In this document: piece by piece, positions 10,482-22,986 of the stretch | Layout of the letters: each line of letters begins with the position of its first letter | Position numbering within the stretch: the stretch's first letter is position 1 | DNA from: Phialocephala subalpina | Taxonomy: Eukaryota > Ascomycota > Leotiomycetes > Helotiales > Mollisiaceae | Length of the DNA stretch: 64,000 nt | Direction of reading: 5' to 3' | NCBI GenBank assembly: GCA_900073065.1 | Contig: FJOG01000029.1 | Span: forward strand, 321,210 to 385,209 | Program-made: the position numbers and the translations under genes | The notes under the pieces: model-generated | The model's database searches: none | Told to the model about the DNA's origin: nothing | What the model saw: only the letters and a program-made list of their open reading frames with translations

Positions 10482-11438
10482 ATGGCTGAGCCTACCATCC
10501 TTGACCCCGAGCTCCCTTCCAAAGTCATCCACCAGTTCCCTCTTCCTACCTGGATCGAGAATCTTGCTGTTCGCTCCAATGGAGATCTTTTACTCACTAT
10601 CCTCACGTCCCCAGAGCTCTATCTCCTCAACCCTTCGGATCCAAAGGAAGCTGTTCTGGTCCACAAATTTGAAGATGTGCTTGGATTAAGTGGCGTTGTC
10701 GAAGTCAAGGAAGATGTCTTCTACGTGGCTGGCAGCAATTACAGTCTCGCAACCTTCTCGAATGAAGGTTCGTCCTTTGTCTGGGAGGTGGACATGACTA
10801 GTTTCAGTAAGGGCTCGAAGGCGAATATCAAGAAGATCGCCCACTTGACGAGCGCCGGACTTCCGAACGGAATGGAATTGTTTTCCAAGGATGAAGGAAC
10901 GGTTTGGATCGCGGACTCTCAGATTGGCGTGGTCTGGAAAGTTAACATCAATGATGGAAAGGTCGAGAATATCATTGAAGTCGACGAGATGAAGCCTCCG
11001 CCTCCCCCAGCATTACAAATGGGTATCAATGGGCTCAAGATCCGTGACAATTACCTTTACTGGAGCAACACGGGCTTGATGTTGTTCTGTCGGATTAAGA
11101 TCGATGGAGCGGGAAAGGCGACAGGCCCAGTCGAAGTCTTGGAGCGAGGCATCCTCATCGATGACTTTGTCTTTGATAAGAAAGGCAATGCATGGCTGGC
11201 AACACATGGGATGAATACATTGGCAGTTGTCAAACCTAGTGGCGGGGTAGTAACTGCTGCTGGGAGTATTGACAAGCTGACTGTTGCTGGTGGCACGGCT
11301 TGCCAATTTGGGAGGACCTCATCGGATGGGGATATCTTGTACTTAGTGACGACGGGAGGTATGAGTGCTCCAGTCAATGGCACGGAGGTGGAAGGTGGGA
11401 AGGTGGTTGCCATTAACACGACGAAGTTTGTTCATTAA
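10482..11438 (+). CDS. Six-bladed beta-propeller (SMP-30/lactonase-like) protein
   Basis: Single exon of 318 residues from ATG 10482 to TAA 11436. The sequence has repeated blade-like strands: IENLAVRSNGDLLLTILTSPELYLL, GLSGVVEVKEDVFYVAGSNYSLATF, GLPNGMELFSKDEGTVWIADSQIGVVWKV (positions in order through the protein) and GINGLKIRDNYLYWSNTG. This is the fold of the SMP-30/gluconolaconase and calcium-dependent phosphotriesterase group, in which such proteins hydrolyse lactones or related esters. No signal peptide is visible, so it is probably cytosolic. Relatives are often found beside fungal secondary-metabolism genes, but here the only partner is the divergent membrane protein. The fold is secure; the substrate is not. 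Confidence 0.8.
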   Translation: MAEPTILDPELPSKVIHQFPLPTWIENLAVRSNGDLLLTILTSPELYLLNPSDPKEAVLVHKFEDVLGLSGVVEVKEDVFYVAGSNYSLATFSNEGSSFVWEVDMTSFSKGSKANIKKIAHLTSAGLPNGMELFSKDEGTVWIADSQIGVVWKVNINDGKVENIIEVDEMKPPPPPALQMGINGLKIRDNYLYWSNTGLMLFCRIKIDGAGKATGPVEVLERGILIDDFVFDKKGNAWLATHGMNTLAVVKPSGGVVTAAGSIDKLTVAGGTACQFGRTSSDGDILYLVTTGGMSAPVNGTEVEGGKVVAINTTKFVH

Positions 11439-12451
11439 TTGCGATGATTCTCCCTGAATTGACTATTCAATACTCTCAACAGTACAATTACCTACCTCAA
11501 CTTTCCCTGCGACTCTTCCAACTACACTCTCAGGCAATATGAAGTGAAACTGCTGTGATCGATATACCCATGTTGCGAGGTTAAAACTCCTAAACCTCCC
11601 ACAAATATTCCTTTCTGTCTAGCCAAAGCAGCTGATACTAGTTGTGCTTCTGAAGAGGGTGTATGTTCGGAGGTGGGCGGATGCTGTGCTGGAGGATCAG
11701 GGGGGAGATAAAGGAGGAGAATGATGCGTACTTGAAGGGTATAAGGGGGCTTAACGAGATTATTGCAAAGCTGTAGGCTAGAAGCCTCATGAATTACAGT
11801 GATTGAGAAGGAGTAAAGAATCCTAGTGAAGTAAATATACATTGATTATACGATTTCCTTCTCCAGACCCACTCACCGAGTCCCAAAACCAGTAAAAATC
11901 CATGCCTATTCCCCTCCCCTGCTCCAAAAAAGAGGGCCTGTGCCTGAATTGTTCTCCCGAATCAAGCCTCAGCTTGAATGAACCCCCCATCTTCGAGCTC
12001 TGATTGCAGGAAGTAAAACGATTCTGGATCGGATGAAGACTGCCGAGTGTATTTTGAAGGTTGTGCTAGATTAAATAGAGCAGCACCTACCTTTCCCTTT
12101 ATAATTTCTAATCCGTTGTAAATAAGAAGGCGGCTTCTACCAAAACCTAACTTCATTGTCTCATTAGGGCTGTTCGCTGGGCGGAAGGAGCGATTACTCT
12201 AGGCCTTAATCTTTTATCAGGGAGAGATACTTCGATTTAAGTTTAATAACTACTAAGAAGGAGATTTTGTACTAGTATAATAGCCTCGTCCGAAGCGAAC
12301 GCGTACATAGAACGCTGGACCTTACTTATTTCACAGTGAAGGATTTCCTAGAAGCCATCGACCCCGTTCGCAGGCCTTCGTTTTAATAATATCGCTTATA
12401 TAATAGCCACATGATACTAGCAAAGCTTATCTCAACTTTATTCTTTATTAG
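11439..12451. other. Gene-free stretch
   Basis: Composition becomes moderately AT-rich after about 12000. Small frames on both strands show no recognisable motif. It leads into the ankyrin-type relic. Confidence 0.5.
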
Positions 12452-12913
12452 GAGTTCGACGGATTGTCTCTTCCCGAAAACGACAACTGACTTGAAAAAT
12501 GGGTAGAACAATCTCGCGAATTTATATATAACTATTAGTTCATCGATTATGCTTGCCTTTTCTAGAGCCATTATATACATGAAACCCGCTAGGAAAACAT
12601 CGAGGACGACGTTATGAACATGTTCAGTACGGAAACTGCGCTCGCATTCTAGATACTTCGGTGGCTCGCTGCTCAAGATGGCTTTGACTTCTCATACTCT
12701 GCCTATTTTGAAAAATCTTCATAGCCAATGGGTCTTCACTAGGCTGCGCTTCTTGCAGTTGACAGATTGTGCCCGGGGGCTTTGTCACCACAAGCTACTC
12801 TCCTTTGCTCAACGAATCCCCGGCGTCTGTACTTCAGAGGTTGGTATTCGTATGTGTGCTTTGATAAGGAGAGTTGCATAGAGCGTGATATTAAGCGGGT
12901 GAACGTCGATTAA
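12452..12913 (+). pseudogene. Ankyrin/NACHT-type repeat protein relic
   Basis: One plus-strand frame is readable across about 460 bp despite seven in-frame stops. It contains EKWVEQSREF, IDYACLF*SHYIHETR, ENIEDDVMNMF and GLH*AALLAVDRLCPG. This resembles the segment of fungal NACHT/ankyrin proteins just before and into the ankyrin repeats (a Tyr-Ala...Trp..His linker followed by GLHxAA). Six of the seven stops are TAG, placed where Trp or Gln would fit, consistent with TGG-to-TAG and CAG-to-TAG changes. No start or end can be defined. The family assignment rests on motif resemblance only. Confidence 0.45.
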
Positions 12914-13218
12914 ACGTAACGACGAGCTAACTAGACTCGATGTACTATAAGAATATAGCTCGTTGTACCTAAGCATTGCATGATATTTATAATAGAGCGA
13001 TAAACATTCGATAGTGTCAGTTTCCTGATCTTCGTTTAACACTTGAGTTTGCAATGTCCCACCTGCATTGGGACAACTTGATCGACTCATAACAATAAGG
13101 CTAGAAACAAACTTGCATTGCGCATCTCAAGAAATGGGATCTTGACCTCTTCACTCTAGAGAGAAGTTTCTATATCTTTTGCCGAGTTTACGATTTAGGA
13201 AATAAAAAATACTACAAA
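12914..13218. other. Short gene-free stretch
   Basis: Between the ankyrin-type relic and the stop codon of the broken formamidase gene. I see nothing beyond short spurious frames. Confidence 0.4.
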
Positions 13219-13910
13219 CTACCCTGCAATCAACACTCTCAACACCTTCTCAATCGCAACTTTCAGCTGCGGCTCAGGATCCGCCTCCCTCCAAATCTCA
13301 TCATGCTTTCCCCTCAACTCGATCAATAAATCCTTCCTCCCCTTAACCCCACTCCTCTCAAAAACATCCAACATAACATCCCTCTGCCCCCCATCAACCA
13401 ACTCATCTCCGCATGAATAGTCTACGATGATGAAATTGTTCCTCCGTATGTTTCTTGGAGGTAGCGCAAGGCGTTGATGATGTCGTTGAGGTGGGCTGGG
13501 TGTTGAACATTCCGAGCGGGATCGGGGGCTGCGTAAACTCTGTAAATTGAGGTAAGGGAGGCGGTGTTGACAGTCGGTAATTGAGGGATGCGAAGCCGGC
13601 GACGTGTGGGAGCAATGGGGAGGACTCGGAGGAGATGAGGCGTTGGACTGCGAGGGAGAATGAAGAAGAGGTTATCATGGGTCGCCACCACGCGCCGCCG
13701 TGGATGTATCTGTGATTGATGGTTAGTGGACTTCTAAAGGAGGAAGAAGAGAAGGGAGGACATTATCTAGTATTTTGGGATGGCGTCACGTGTGAGGGGC
13801 GAGGTCGGCGTCCATGTTTCGAGCGTGTGAGCTTCTGGTGTTGGAGAGTCGGGGACATATTGTTGGATTTTGTGTGTGAAATGGATGTTAGAGTCGTGGC
13901 TGGTGTTCAT
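13219..13910 (-). pseudogene. Broken kynurenine formamidase-like gene
   Basis: Read leftward from ATG 13908-13910, exon 1 encodes ...QYVPDSPTPEAHTLETWTP and runs into a TAG. After an intron acceptor near 13712, exon 2 gives YIHGGAWWRP (the HGG oxyanion-hole motif), HVAGFASLNYRLS and ARNVQHPAHLNDIINALRYL. These are hallmarks of the alpha/beta hydrolase kynurenine formamidase of tryptophan breakdown. A one-base frameshift follows at TYGG/NNF near 13440. Then FIIVDYSCG, where family members have GHSCG around the nucleophile Ser, joins directly to DELVDGGQRD near the C-terminus, so roughly the central hundred residues are missing. The end (GKHDEIW) carries the expected catalytic His region. It is a decayed copy; a functional paralogue presumably exists elsewhere. 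Confidence 0.75.
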
Positions 13911-14717
13911 GATGCAGAACCTTTAATTGTCGATGCGCGTTCTCGAAGAAGGAGAAACCTCATGAGCCACGACTCAAAATTCGGAGATCGCTATCTCCGA
14001 AAGCTAAGATTGTGGGGTCTCAACTTCGATTTTTCAAACTACTTGTTGACAGGACAGAATTGAAAAGAGAACATCAAAGCATCTCCATTGGAATACCTTG
14101 GATGACGAAGGGAGAGAATGGAAGGTGAAAAGAGATGGCATCACGTGAGTGTCTGCCACTGCTCTAAGACAGTTCTTTCCTTTGATATGGAAACAGAATA
14201 TAATCCTTACCTGATGCATATTTTGGTGAACCTTTAGAGAGCTTGGACGAAAACAATCCTGTTCCTCAATAGACAAAGCAGGTGACCATGGCGGGGACCC
14301 CTGTAAACTTGCTCAAGCGAGGCTTATCAACCTTCGTAGAGCCCGTCGCGAGTTCTTCTTTTCACCCTTTCTCACCCAAGAACCCACATTCAGCTCTTGC
14401 CACGCCCGCACCGGATATTCTTGGTAACAATCCTCTATCCTTCTTTCTTCTGTATCGTATCCTTGAATTTAGACCTAGTCCAAAGCCTCTAATACCTAAC
14501 CTTAGGCACATCCTAGGCTGCGACCCCATCTCTTGTCTCGAACCTACCTTCCTCCGCCTGCATCATCAAGACCAACATTAAGCCCTCCCTAGAGTCACCG
14601 CTTCTCCTTGATACATCAACTCCTCCTATCGTGGTGGCTTCGTCTCCCGGTGCTCAGTTTGAGGGCGGTAGGGTTCGAAGCGGGATAGAGTGATGCCGTG
14701 GCTGACTTCTCAACGCA
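13911..14717. other. Intergenic upstream of the intact HET gene
   Basis: A short plus frame from ATG 14288 (MAGTPVNLLKRGLSTFVEPV) has a good start context but no recognisable domain and no supported continuation. Otherwise this is the 5' flank of both the formamidase relic and the HET gene. Confidence 0.35.
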
Positions 14718-17063
14718 ATGGTGCAAATCCCTTTAGAGTCTGGAAAATCGACTAACACCGTCCAGTCTACTCCTTATTCTTCGATACAGTATGCATCGTA
14801 CTCCACGATAACATATGCACATCGTCCTGTCAAAAGGCCGGACCCACCTCAAGATGATATTTATGTACCACACTACCCATATCGACCCTTGGACTTCGAT
14901 ACGCATGAGTTCAGACTCCTGACCTTCAATTTGGGTGAACACGATTCCGGTTGGGTGCCGTGTTCTGTAGAGCATGCATCACTCATCGATCCTCCTCCTT
15001 ACATTGCGTTGTCATATTGCTGGGGCGATCCCACAAACACGACAGAAATGCGGATTGGTGATGTTGGAATCCTCATCACCGAGAACTTGAATTCCGCCCT
15101 TATCGAAGTCCTTACCTTGATGCGAGATCGAGGAGAGCACAACGTACGTATCTGGGCAGATGCTGTCTGTATCAATCAGGAAGACGGCCAGGAACGCAGT
15201 CAACAAGTTCGAAATATGAGGCAAATATACTCAAAGGCAATTGAGGTCATCGCTTTCGTTGGTTCAGCGGACTACCAAGTCGTTACTGAGAAAACCACCT
15301 CGACCACCGAGAATCGCGAAGACCTCACACTAATAGGAGACGTTGCAGTTCTGTCTTTTCTTCGAGGCTGGAAGGACAGGTCACAGAATGACGTTCGGCC
15401 CGATGCTCCTTTATCCAAGATGGCTCTCGCTTATTTGGATCAATTCTTCAGTCAACAGTAGTAAGGCGCTGGATTCATTGATTACGCATTCTCTGCTCTT
15501 CATTCATGCTCATTACATGTCAAAAATCTGCAGACATCCTCAAAAAGCAAATTGCTGACTCGGCCATCTTGCAGCTGGAACCGAGTCTGGATCATTCAGG
15601 AGATTACCGTTGCTCAGAAAGTCTTGATTGTCTACGGCAGCTTGCACTTTGACTGGGCGGATGTTGTAGCTTTTCTGTCTTCCCAATCAAAGCAGGCAGA
15701 CAAGGCATCGAGACCAAAGAACCTTGAGTATTTTGGTGGCAGGCCCGTGGTCCCGAAGGCCTATGATACCACAAGGCATCTTCTCGAATTTCGAGAACGC
15801 TTTTTCAAGAGGATCCCTATCGGTCTTTTCGAAGCAATGGCTCTTACTTTAAAAGCGCAAGCCACCGATCCCAGAGACAAGATATTTGCTTTGCTGGGAC
15901 TTTGCCATGACGGAAGCACCTTTGTCCCGGTCCCAAACTACAAGCAATCTCTCGAGTCTATCATAGCAGATATGAGCAAGACGATGTTAACACTGAACAA
16001 AACACTTGATCTGATCTGTTTGAAAGGCACGCTGTCAGCATGCTCAGAACAGAACGAGCTGCCAACTTGGGCTCCGAATTGGTCGGCACTCTGGTTCGGT
16101 CACATGACACTCCAAGAGAAGTCGTTACTCCGAGCATTAAAGAGTCCATCTGTCGATACTTCCACAGACGGCTTTACCGCCCGAGGACTGAAGGCGAAAG
16201 GCCATTGTCTCGGTACTGTACTTCATCTGTCGTCGGCTATGCGACCCCATAACAGAGAACAGATCATCATGGAACCCAGACCTCCTTGGATTTCACTGAC
16301 AAAGTCGCTCCACCAGAATAGTAAAACTCGAGTCTATAGAGACCCACCATTCGATCGATTGAAAATGTTCTACACGCTTGTAAGAACCCTCACAATGGCG
16401 CGACTGTCTGAGCGTCGTAAGGATTACTGGGACTTATCCGATTCTGAGTGGTGCTTCGAGCTCTTGTGGACAGCAGAAGGCAGGGGAAGTGTCGAAGATC
16501 TCGCACTGATTGAGTGGATCGACCACAATGCTGTAAGATACTTCTCAGATCGGTTCTTGACATCTTGTAAATACCAACTTCACACGAACCAGGAGTACTG
16601 ACTTGAACAGTGGTTCAAAATCGGCAACCTGACATTACGAGAGTGGTCACGGATCGAAACATCTCGTTTCAATACTAGTCACTCATCTCAAGCAATGATT
16701 GGCAATCACATCAAGCCCAAGAGCAAGACTTCCGATACAAAGAAGAAACGCACAATCATCCGAACGCCCAACCAAGACACGAACAACATGCTGCCATTCA
16801 TCGATGCTCTCCACAAAGTATTGTCGAGCGGCATGAGACTAGCAGAGCTGGACAATACAGAACTCGCGGTTTCCATGGCGCACCCAGACACGGAAGAAGG
16901 TGACAAGATATTTCAGCTTGATGGCTGTAGTGTCCCTGTCGTGTTGAGGAAGGAGTCGACGGATGCAGACGACAAACGATACAAGGTTGTTGGAGGCGCC
17001 TATGTTTATGACTCGAAGATATCTCGACCGACAATTATCGTCCAGGAGATACTTCTTATATGA
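14718..17063 (+). CDS. HET-domain protein (heterokaryon incompatibility)
   Basis: Three exons, 14718-15460, 15575-16532 and 16611-17063, join in frame to 717 residues. Introns are gtaagg...gcag (114 bp) and gtaaga...acag (78 bp). The HET domain shows YIALSYCWGDPTNT (about residues 94-107), then RIWADAVCINQED (about 150-162) and RQIYSKAIEVIAFVG. The first splice recreates YWNRVWIIQE, a conserved HET-domain element, which supports the junction. Further on are ATDPRDKIFALLGL and LPTWAPNWS, typical of the region after the core. The C-terminal 150 residues have GAYVYD near the end, reminiscent of the small C-terminal domain often seen in this group. HET proteins act in allorecognition and programmed cell death after hyphal fusion. 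Unlike the copy at 4822, nothing here is broken. Confidence 0.88.
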
Positions 17064-20000
17064 AGCTATCATCTCTAGCAGCGCTTTCTGACCAGACCTT
17101 TTCCCTTGAGAAGGCCCAAGAATTCTTCCTCCACTACATAAAGCAGTATTAGCTGTCTTTCATGACGGATCTAGGTGCACCCTGAGGCTAAAGACCGCCT
17201 TTAATCACGCTACTGACTGCGGTCATTCCTCCTATGGCTCAAAAATCACAAGTTCTCCAAAATTAGAAGATCGCGTTTGCAAGTAGCATCCCACACGGAA
17301 CGCTCGAAGCCTCTATTTCGCTTCCAACCAACATTTGCTCACCACCACGCCCACTTTCCCTTTATCTGCGGACCAATCCATATTTTGTCAATCCTGGTTT
17401 CTCTTTCTTGACCGCGATTGCCGCAGCCGCCTGTCAGAAGGCGTCAATTCCTCCACATCGTTGGATTTGAACTCTTGGCTTTTGCCTAAGACGCTCACTG
17501 AGAACAAAAGAAGCGTTGTGGCAGCCCTCAAATCTGCATTTTCCCTGGCTAATTCCAATCGCATCGAGCTTGTGTCACACAAGGATGAGCTCTTCTGGGC
17601 TCCTGCATGTAACCGTGCCGAAGGTGTTTCACACTTAGTGCCGAGTAGTCTCACCGATGCACCTGCTTTTGCTGCAGAAAACAAATCTCGCGCGTGGCAA
17701 GCATTCCAGGCAGGAGATCGCGAGCGCGATTCTTCATCGTCCCGCAGAGTCGGACGAGCCGCCGTTGCCGCCGAGATTCAACTGGTCAAGGGAGCGGGCT
17801 GTTGCTTCAGGCCTCTCTGAGATTCTTTTCTACCTGAATTCCTGTACAACCACACTTCTGTACAAACCCCGATTAAATTGTTTTGGGCTGCACGAACGTG
17901 ATTCTGTGTGACAAGTCAATAATCGGTGAGGCTGTCGATGAGCTGGACTTTCGTATTGTCTCTTGCCCTCCCCATCTGGTTTTCTTCTTCGTGGTCGAAG
18001 ATGGTGGTCCTTCGGGGCTCTGCTGGGATCTAGCGACCTGTTTCTTTCAAGGTCTCTATTGATACTCAATCTTTCGCAACCCAAGATTAGAATCAGTCAT
18101 GAAGCGAGGCCCCTCTATTCATCTCAAGACTCCATGAGCATCACCCTGCTACGGCGCATACCGCAATACCTTTCGCCCTTAGAAAGGTTTGCCACTATGA
18201 CCACGACCTTGACGTGTTCAAGCAGAAGGCGGCCCGGGAGAAATTATTGAAGAGGAAGAATTGAGGGTAGGTGCTGGCGCGTATCTTAATGTGTCGAGGC
18301 TCTCCAGGTCCCGTTCCCCTTATCCTTTCGCAACATACCTCTCGCTGACATTCATCAAGTCACATCAAGTCCAGCGACCAGAAATACCCCATTTCCCATA
18401 CCGCCCAACTCTCCCTCGACTGCCTCTTACTTCAAGGATAATTTTACTCTTCCGACAATTGCTTTGCCTTGACTATCCAGAATTCGGACACTTTCGCTTG
18501 CAGATCATATCTACATCCTGCAAGACCGGATCAGCAGCCTACTGCTCCCAGTCCAGACGTCACAATCCACACCTTTTTCATAACACCATGGAGTTCAACG
18601 GGATTATAGACAACTCAACCTCCCTGTCCAAGGCCCTGGAATGATGTATGTACCTACCACACAACAGAAGAGCAGCGGCAAGAAGAAGTGGTCTCGCTCA
18701 GGGAAGGTGGGATGGAACCACCAGCTAGGAGGCTGGAGAGAAGCCGGGAATGCTGAATAGGGAGCCTCCAAAGTCTTCTGCGACAAGTGGGTAGAAGAAA
18801 GGGACGAACACAGCAGTAGAGTTGACTGGGCAATCATCTGGTTGGAGGAGGCGGAGGAGGCGGAGGAGGCAAGAAGACAGCTTCGATTCATCAGCGATCG
18901 ACAGCAATACTTCGAAGAAGAGGAATGTGTCGAGTGGTAAAAGCAAAGCTTTGCCTTTTTTCGAAGGGTATAAAAAGCAAAGTCTACGACCCCTCGAGCG
19001 ATGTGGAACGAAGCTAAACTTCAAAACGAGCGCCACCAAACCGGATTTCTAGGCCCTACACCTACGAGTATGAACCCTTCTATAAGTACATCGGAGAGAG
19101 AGAGAGCGAGCCACCTTTGGCTGCCAGGACATTCAGGACATTCATGCTTCCGGAAGATACACACGCCCATCCCTTTTGGGCGCCATAATTGGCATTCGAT
19201 TCTCCTCAGGCCAGGCACATCATACACGATGCCCAACGAATGTCAAAACATCCTCATCAGACGAGTGGAATTGGTTATTATCTCACCACTTCAATTACCA
19301 ATACGCACCTCCTTCCGATCGGACAATGTCATCGGCAAATCAGGACGGCACCCTTCAAATACCATGGATTTCTCAACAAGACTTCCCTGAACCACGATCG
19401 CGTACGTGTGCATACTATCCCATTACATGTCTGGAGATGAGCATGACTACTACAAGGCACCTGGAAGGATGGTAGTGTCGGATCTTATCGACGACGACGA
19501 CCTTTTATGCAGACCATCACAATTCCGAGATGTCGTACCAGCATGCATCGTCTGCGATCTCGCAAATTTCCTAGATGCCATCCACCACGGCCATCCAGAC
19601 TTCACAAGCACTGGAAGATATGGGTTGGGAAATTGAGCCCGAAGACCACGAAGCTGTACGTCACGTCAATATATCTGTGTATGTTTTGGAGTTCAAGACT
19701 CAGGCTAATGATCGTATAGTACTTCAAATCTCGTGAATGAATGTAGAGATCTTGGAGACGAAGCGCATGGAGGAGAAGAGAGAACCGAGATGGAGAAATC
19801 GAGAAGTGCACTTTCGGGGCATAGGTGCTTGGACGAATGAGTCGCTGGTACAGAAGAGGACGAGCTGCACTATTTGCTTCAGTGGGTGAACCATGATGTC
19901 GATCTGAGCCATTCAATGTTGCTACATCCACGGCGGATGACCCCTTCCCAATGCTCTTCGACGGCACCACTGCTACGTTCACCGGCAGACCACTGGAATT

Positions 20001-21581
20001 GACAGTATCGAAAAGGATGGAATCCATATATGTTCGATTGGAGCTTTGCTTTCGCCCAGGGAGTCAGTGTTTTTTTTTGCGAGTGGTATACAATTATGGG
20101 CCTCGCTGCACGAGTTGGGCGTAGAATTTCGCGAGACACCATAAAAGAGGAGGTGGTTGCAAGGGAGGAGATGGCTCTACACCTGGCCAAGTGTGGTCAC
20201 CAGCAACATCATCGAGAAAGACGCCGAGTGTCGCATGGTCTTTCTGTCTAAGAAAGAGAGAACGGGGCCTCAACTTGCCTGCTGGGGAGGACAATAAAGA
20301 CCCTCTCTGGGTCGGGGGACGCTGCTGCTTTCTCTCCCAGGGCTTTGCGGAGTCCAGGAGAATCCAATGCATGCTCGAAGGAAGACGGCCGCCTACAGAG
20401 AATGCGACTGCCTCTACGTCGGACGGCGGTAACGACAACCTCAATGTCGCAAAGGCCACCGACTCTCCATCAAAGAAGCTTAGCACTAAGATCGCAGCCG
20501 GACAAAGCGCTCCTACCCCTCCGTCAGATGACACGAAGACTGACCATTCAACAAATTAAGCAAATTCAGCTTTCCAAAGAGCTCCTTCTGGTGCTAAGTT
20601 CTCCGAATCAAGCAGCTTAAGAAGTACGACTTCTGCAAAAGGAGCATCAACGTCTTCCGCTCGCGAACTCCGAAAGTCTCCTACCTCCCAAGGGCAATAT
20701 ACGTCCATCATGTGCGTGGGCTGTGCCAGATTCCTGAAGCTCTCCGGCGTCCTCCAAATTACCGGCACCGTAAAGTATATGGGCGCGTGATATTCTACTT
20801 TAATCCTCCTCGAACACGTTCCACCGAGTGGTGCTGCAAGGTTGAACATTGACAGACACCCGGAACACTAGGGGCTGGGTACGGCGCCGGGGGACGGTCG
20901 AATGATGGGCCGTGGATACTGGCGCCGCTACTGTCAACACGCAGCCTCCAATCTAACCTTGGGAAGTGTACGACCTCGCCCGTACCCTTGTCCCTGTCGC
21001 CCCTACCTCAAGTGCTGGGGAAGACATTGTCTTTGGGTCAAATCCTTCGACGACGACAAGATTATCGTCGAAGCCATGTCGATCGCTTATTTTATTGATG
21101 GCAAGAATACTTACACTGTGTCCATTTGGGTAAGATATGGAAGAGGCCCGACGATTCGCTGCGTAGACCGAAGACAGCATCTCCAAGGAGGTCGTTGGGG
21201 ATGATGCCCCGCTAGTAGTTGCATCTTCGAGAAGACTGAGCTGGTGGCACTCGTTATTGGCTCCTATGGATATTCCGGAAAGCCTCGGGCATCGTCCTCG
21301 TGTGCCGTGAAGGAAAGAAATCCCGAAAGAAAATTGTTGGATTGTGGGTATCACGTGAGAGCCTAAGATTGGCTTTGCATCTGGTGGAGCCAGTTCAGTG
21401 GAGGGATGGCAAATATGTCTCTAGAGACATGAGTCATGTAATTAGGAGATATACACTTAGTGGCAAGAGATACACTTAAACTTTATCGAACATTGCATCC
21501 AACTTTACAGAATCGCAGACTCCATCTCCCATGCCGTGTGGACACCCCAACCCCATGTCCCCTTGCCTGCAATGTCCCTCC
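17064..21581. other. 4.5 kb stretch without a supportable gene
   Basis: Composition is normal, yet no frame carries a recognisable domain. A plus frame at 17335-17820 (161 codons) has no motif. Around 19045-19435 one plus frame stays readable (RPYTYEYEPFYKYIGE, FRTFMLPEDTHAHPFWAP, then a TAA, then LAFDSPQARHIIHDAQRM). It looks protein-like and could be a decayed gene. A serine/threonine-rich plus frame lies at about 20400-20559. A 27-bp run of ggaggaggc in three copies lies at 18844-18870. The stretch may hold relics, a non-coding transcript or a gene with many short exons; I cannot decide. Confidence 0.4.
18844..18870. repeat. ggaggaggc minisatellite, three copies
   Basis: Three exact copies of the 9-mer ggaggaggc in tandem. 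Not inside a supported gene. Confidence 0.7.
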
Positions 21582-22986
21582 CTAGAACGGACTCGCCTTA
21601 AACCCCTCCTCCGCCTCTTGGTAAGCATCATACCCATACAACCACCTCTGCACTCTCGGACAAGTCCACCTACTCGGAAAATCCGCCTTCAACTCTCCCC
21701 CCAACATCCCCGTCATCAACTCATCCCTCTTCCTCTGCCTCTCCCCATCCTCCATATGAAAATCATCCCTCTGTTTAAACGTCTCTTTCTGGATTGTCTC
21801 TCCTCTCTCCTTCCTCAATTTCTGATACAGCGCTGCTGCTTTCGGCAATTGTTCTTTCTTATTCTCCTGAGAAACTTTGCCGAGGAGGTAACCGAGGACT
21901 GCGCCGTCTTCGAGAGATGAGTTTGCGCCTTGGGCGAGGTAGGGAAGCATGGGGTGGCAGCAGTCTCCTGCCATCCAGAATGTACCTTCTTTGTTGCACC
22001 ATTCTGAGAGGCCGTCGAGCCACATCAATTTCCACTTCGCGACTCCCTTCACCTGGTCTAGGAATTTTCGAAGGATGGGATCCCAGCCTACAAACAGACC
22101 TTTCATTTCCTCTAAATCGCCTTCCGTTTTACTAATTCCTTCTGGGAGATTATCTGGGCAAAGGAGAACGATATTGTATACGGTTCCTGCTCGCATCGTG
22201 TAGGCGACGACGTGTGTCCCTGGACCGACCCAGAAATTAACTTGCTGGGATAGCACGAATTCCCTCAGTTCTGCGGCATCAGGTCCAGTGAGGTCTGCGG
22301 TGTTGATTACGATTCGATACGCTAGATCTCCAGTAAGTATCGCTGGGCTTGGTTTTCCGAGAAACTGTGCGCGAGTGGCGCTCCACAACCCATCCGTGCA
22401 TAGAACCACATCTCCCTTAACCCACTCCCCGCCTTCAATCTCTACCTCCACATCCTCAAAATCTACATGCACAATCTTTGAGTTCAGTCTCAAGACCACA
22501 CCCAGCTCCTCGCATCTCGCAGCCATTGCTCGTTGTAGGTCGACGCGGTGCATGCCCCAGAATGGTGCTGGGTACCGACTGGAGATCTGGTCTTGAAATG
22601 CGGGCTCGTGGGCTAGAATCTTTGTGCCATCGAAGCGCCGGACTGTGAGGGATTGGGGGAATGTGGCTTTTGGGACGAGGGTTTCGTAGATTCCCCATGG
22701 TTTGAAGAGGCGAGTGGCATTCGGTGTGAGTTGGAGTCCGGCCTGGGTGGGGAGATGTTAGCTTGATGGTCTGCAGATTTTGGGGGTGGGAAAATGGAGA
22801 TGGAAGGGGAAAATGAGAGGGAAAGCTTACACCTATCTCAGCAAGTTCTTTCACAGATTCTAATATCGTGACTTGATGTGCTGGATTCCCGATCTTGGTC
22901 GATATTGCTGCTGAGAGACCCGCGAGGCCGGCACCGATAATTATGAGATGGATGGACGTCTTGTCCTCTGTTGATACGGAGCCCAT
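21582..22986 (-). CDS. FAD-dependent monooxygenase (salicylate hydroxylase type)
   Basis: Exons 22986-22831 and 22742-21582, with an 88-bp intron (gtaagc...ccag), give 438 residues. The N-terminal Rossmann motif IIIGAGLAGLSAAI (about residues 15-28) binds FAD. CTDGLWSATR (mid-protein) and AGDCCHPMLPYLAQGANSSLEDG, seen in parts, form the second FAD/NAD(P)H-linked motifs of class A flavoprotein hydroxylases. The splice joins ELAEIG to AGLQLTPNATRLF, the conserved order in this family. Such enzymes hydroxylate aromatic acids with NAD(P)H and oxygen. No signal peptide is visible. Substrate is unknown; salicylate or another aromatic acid is plausible. It stands alone, with no pathway partner next to it. 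Confidence 0.88.

Noticed and set aside
17335..17820. 161-codon plus frame
   Set aside because: No domain, no splice partners; length can arise by chance at this GC content.
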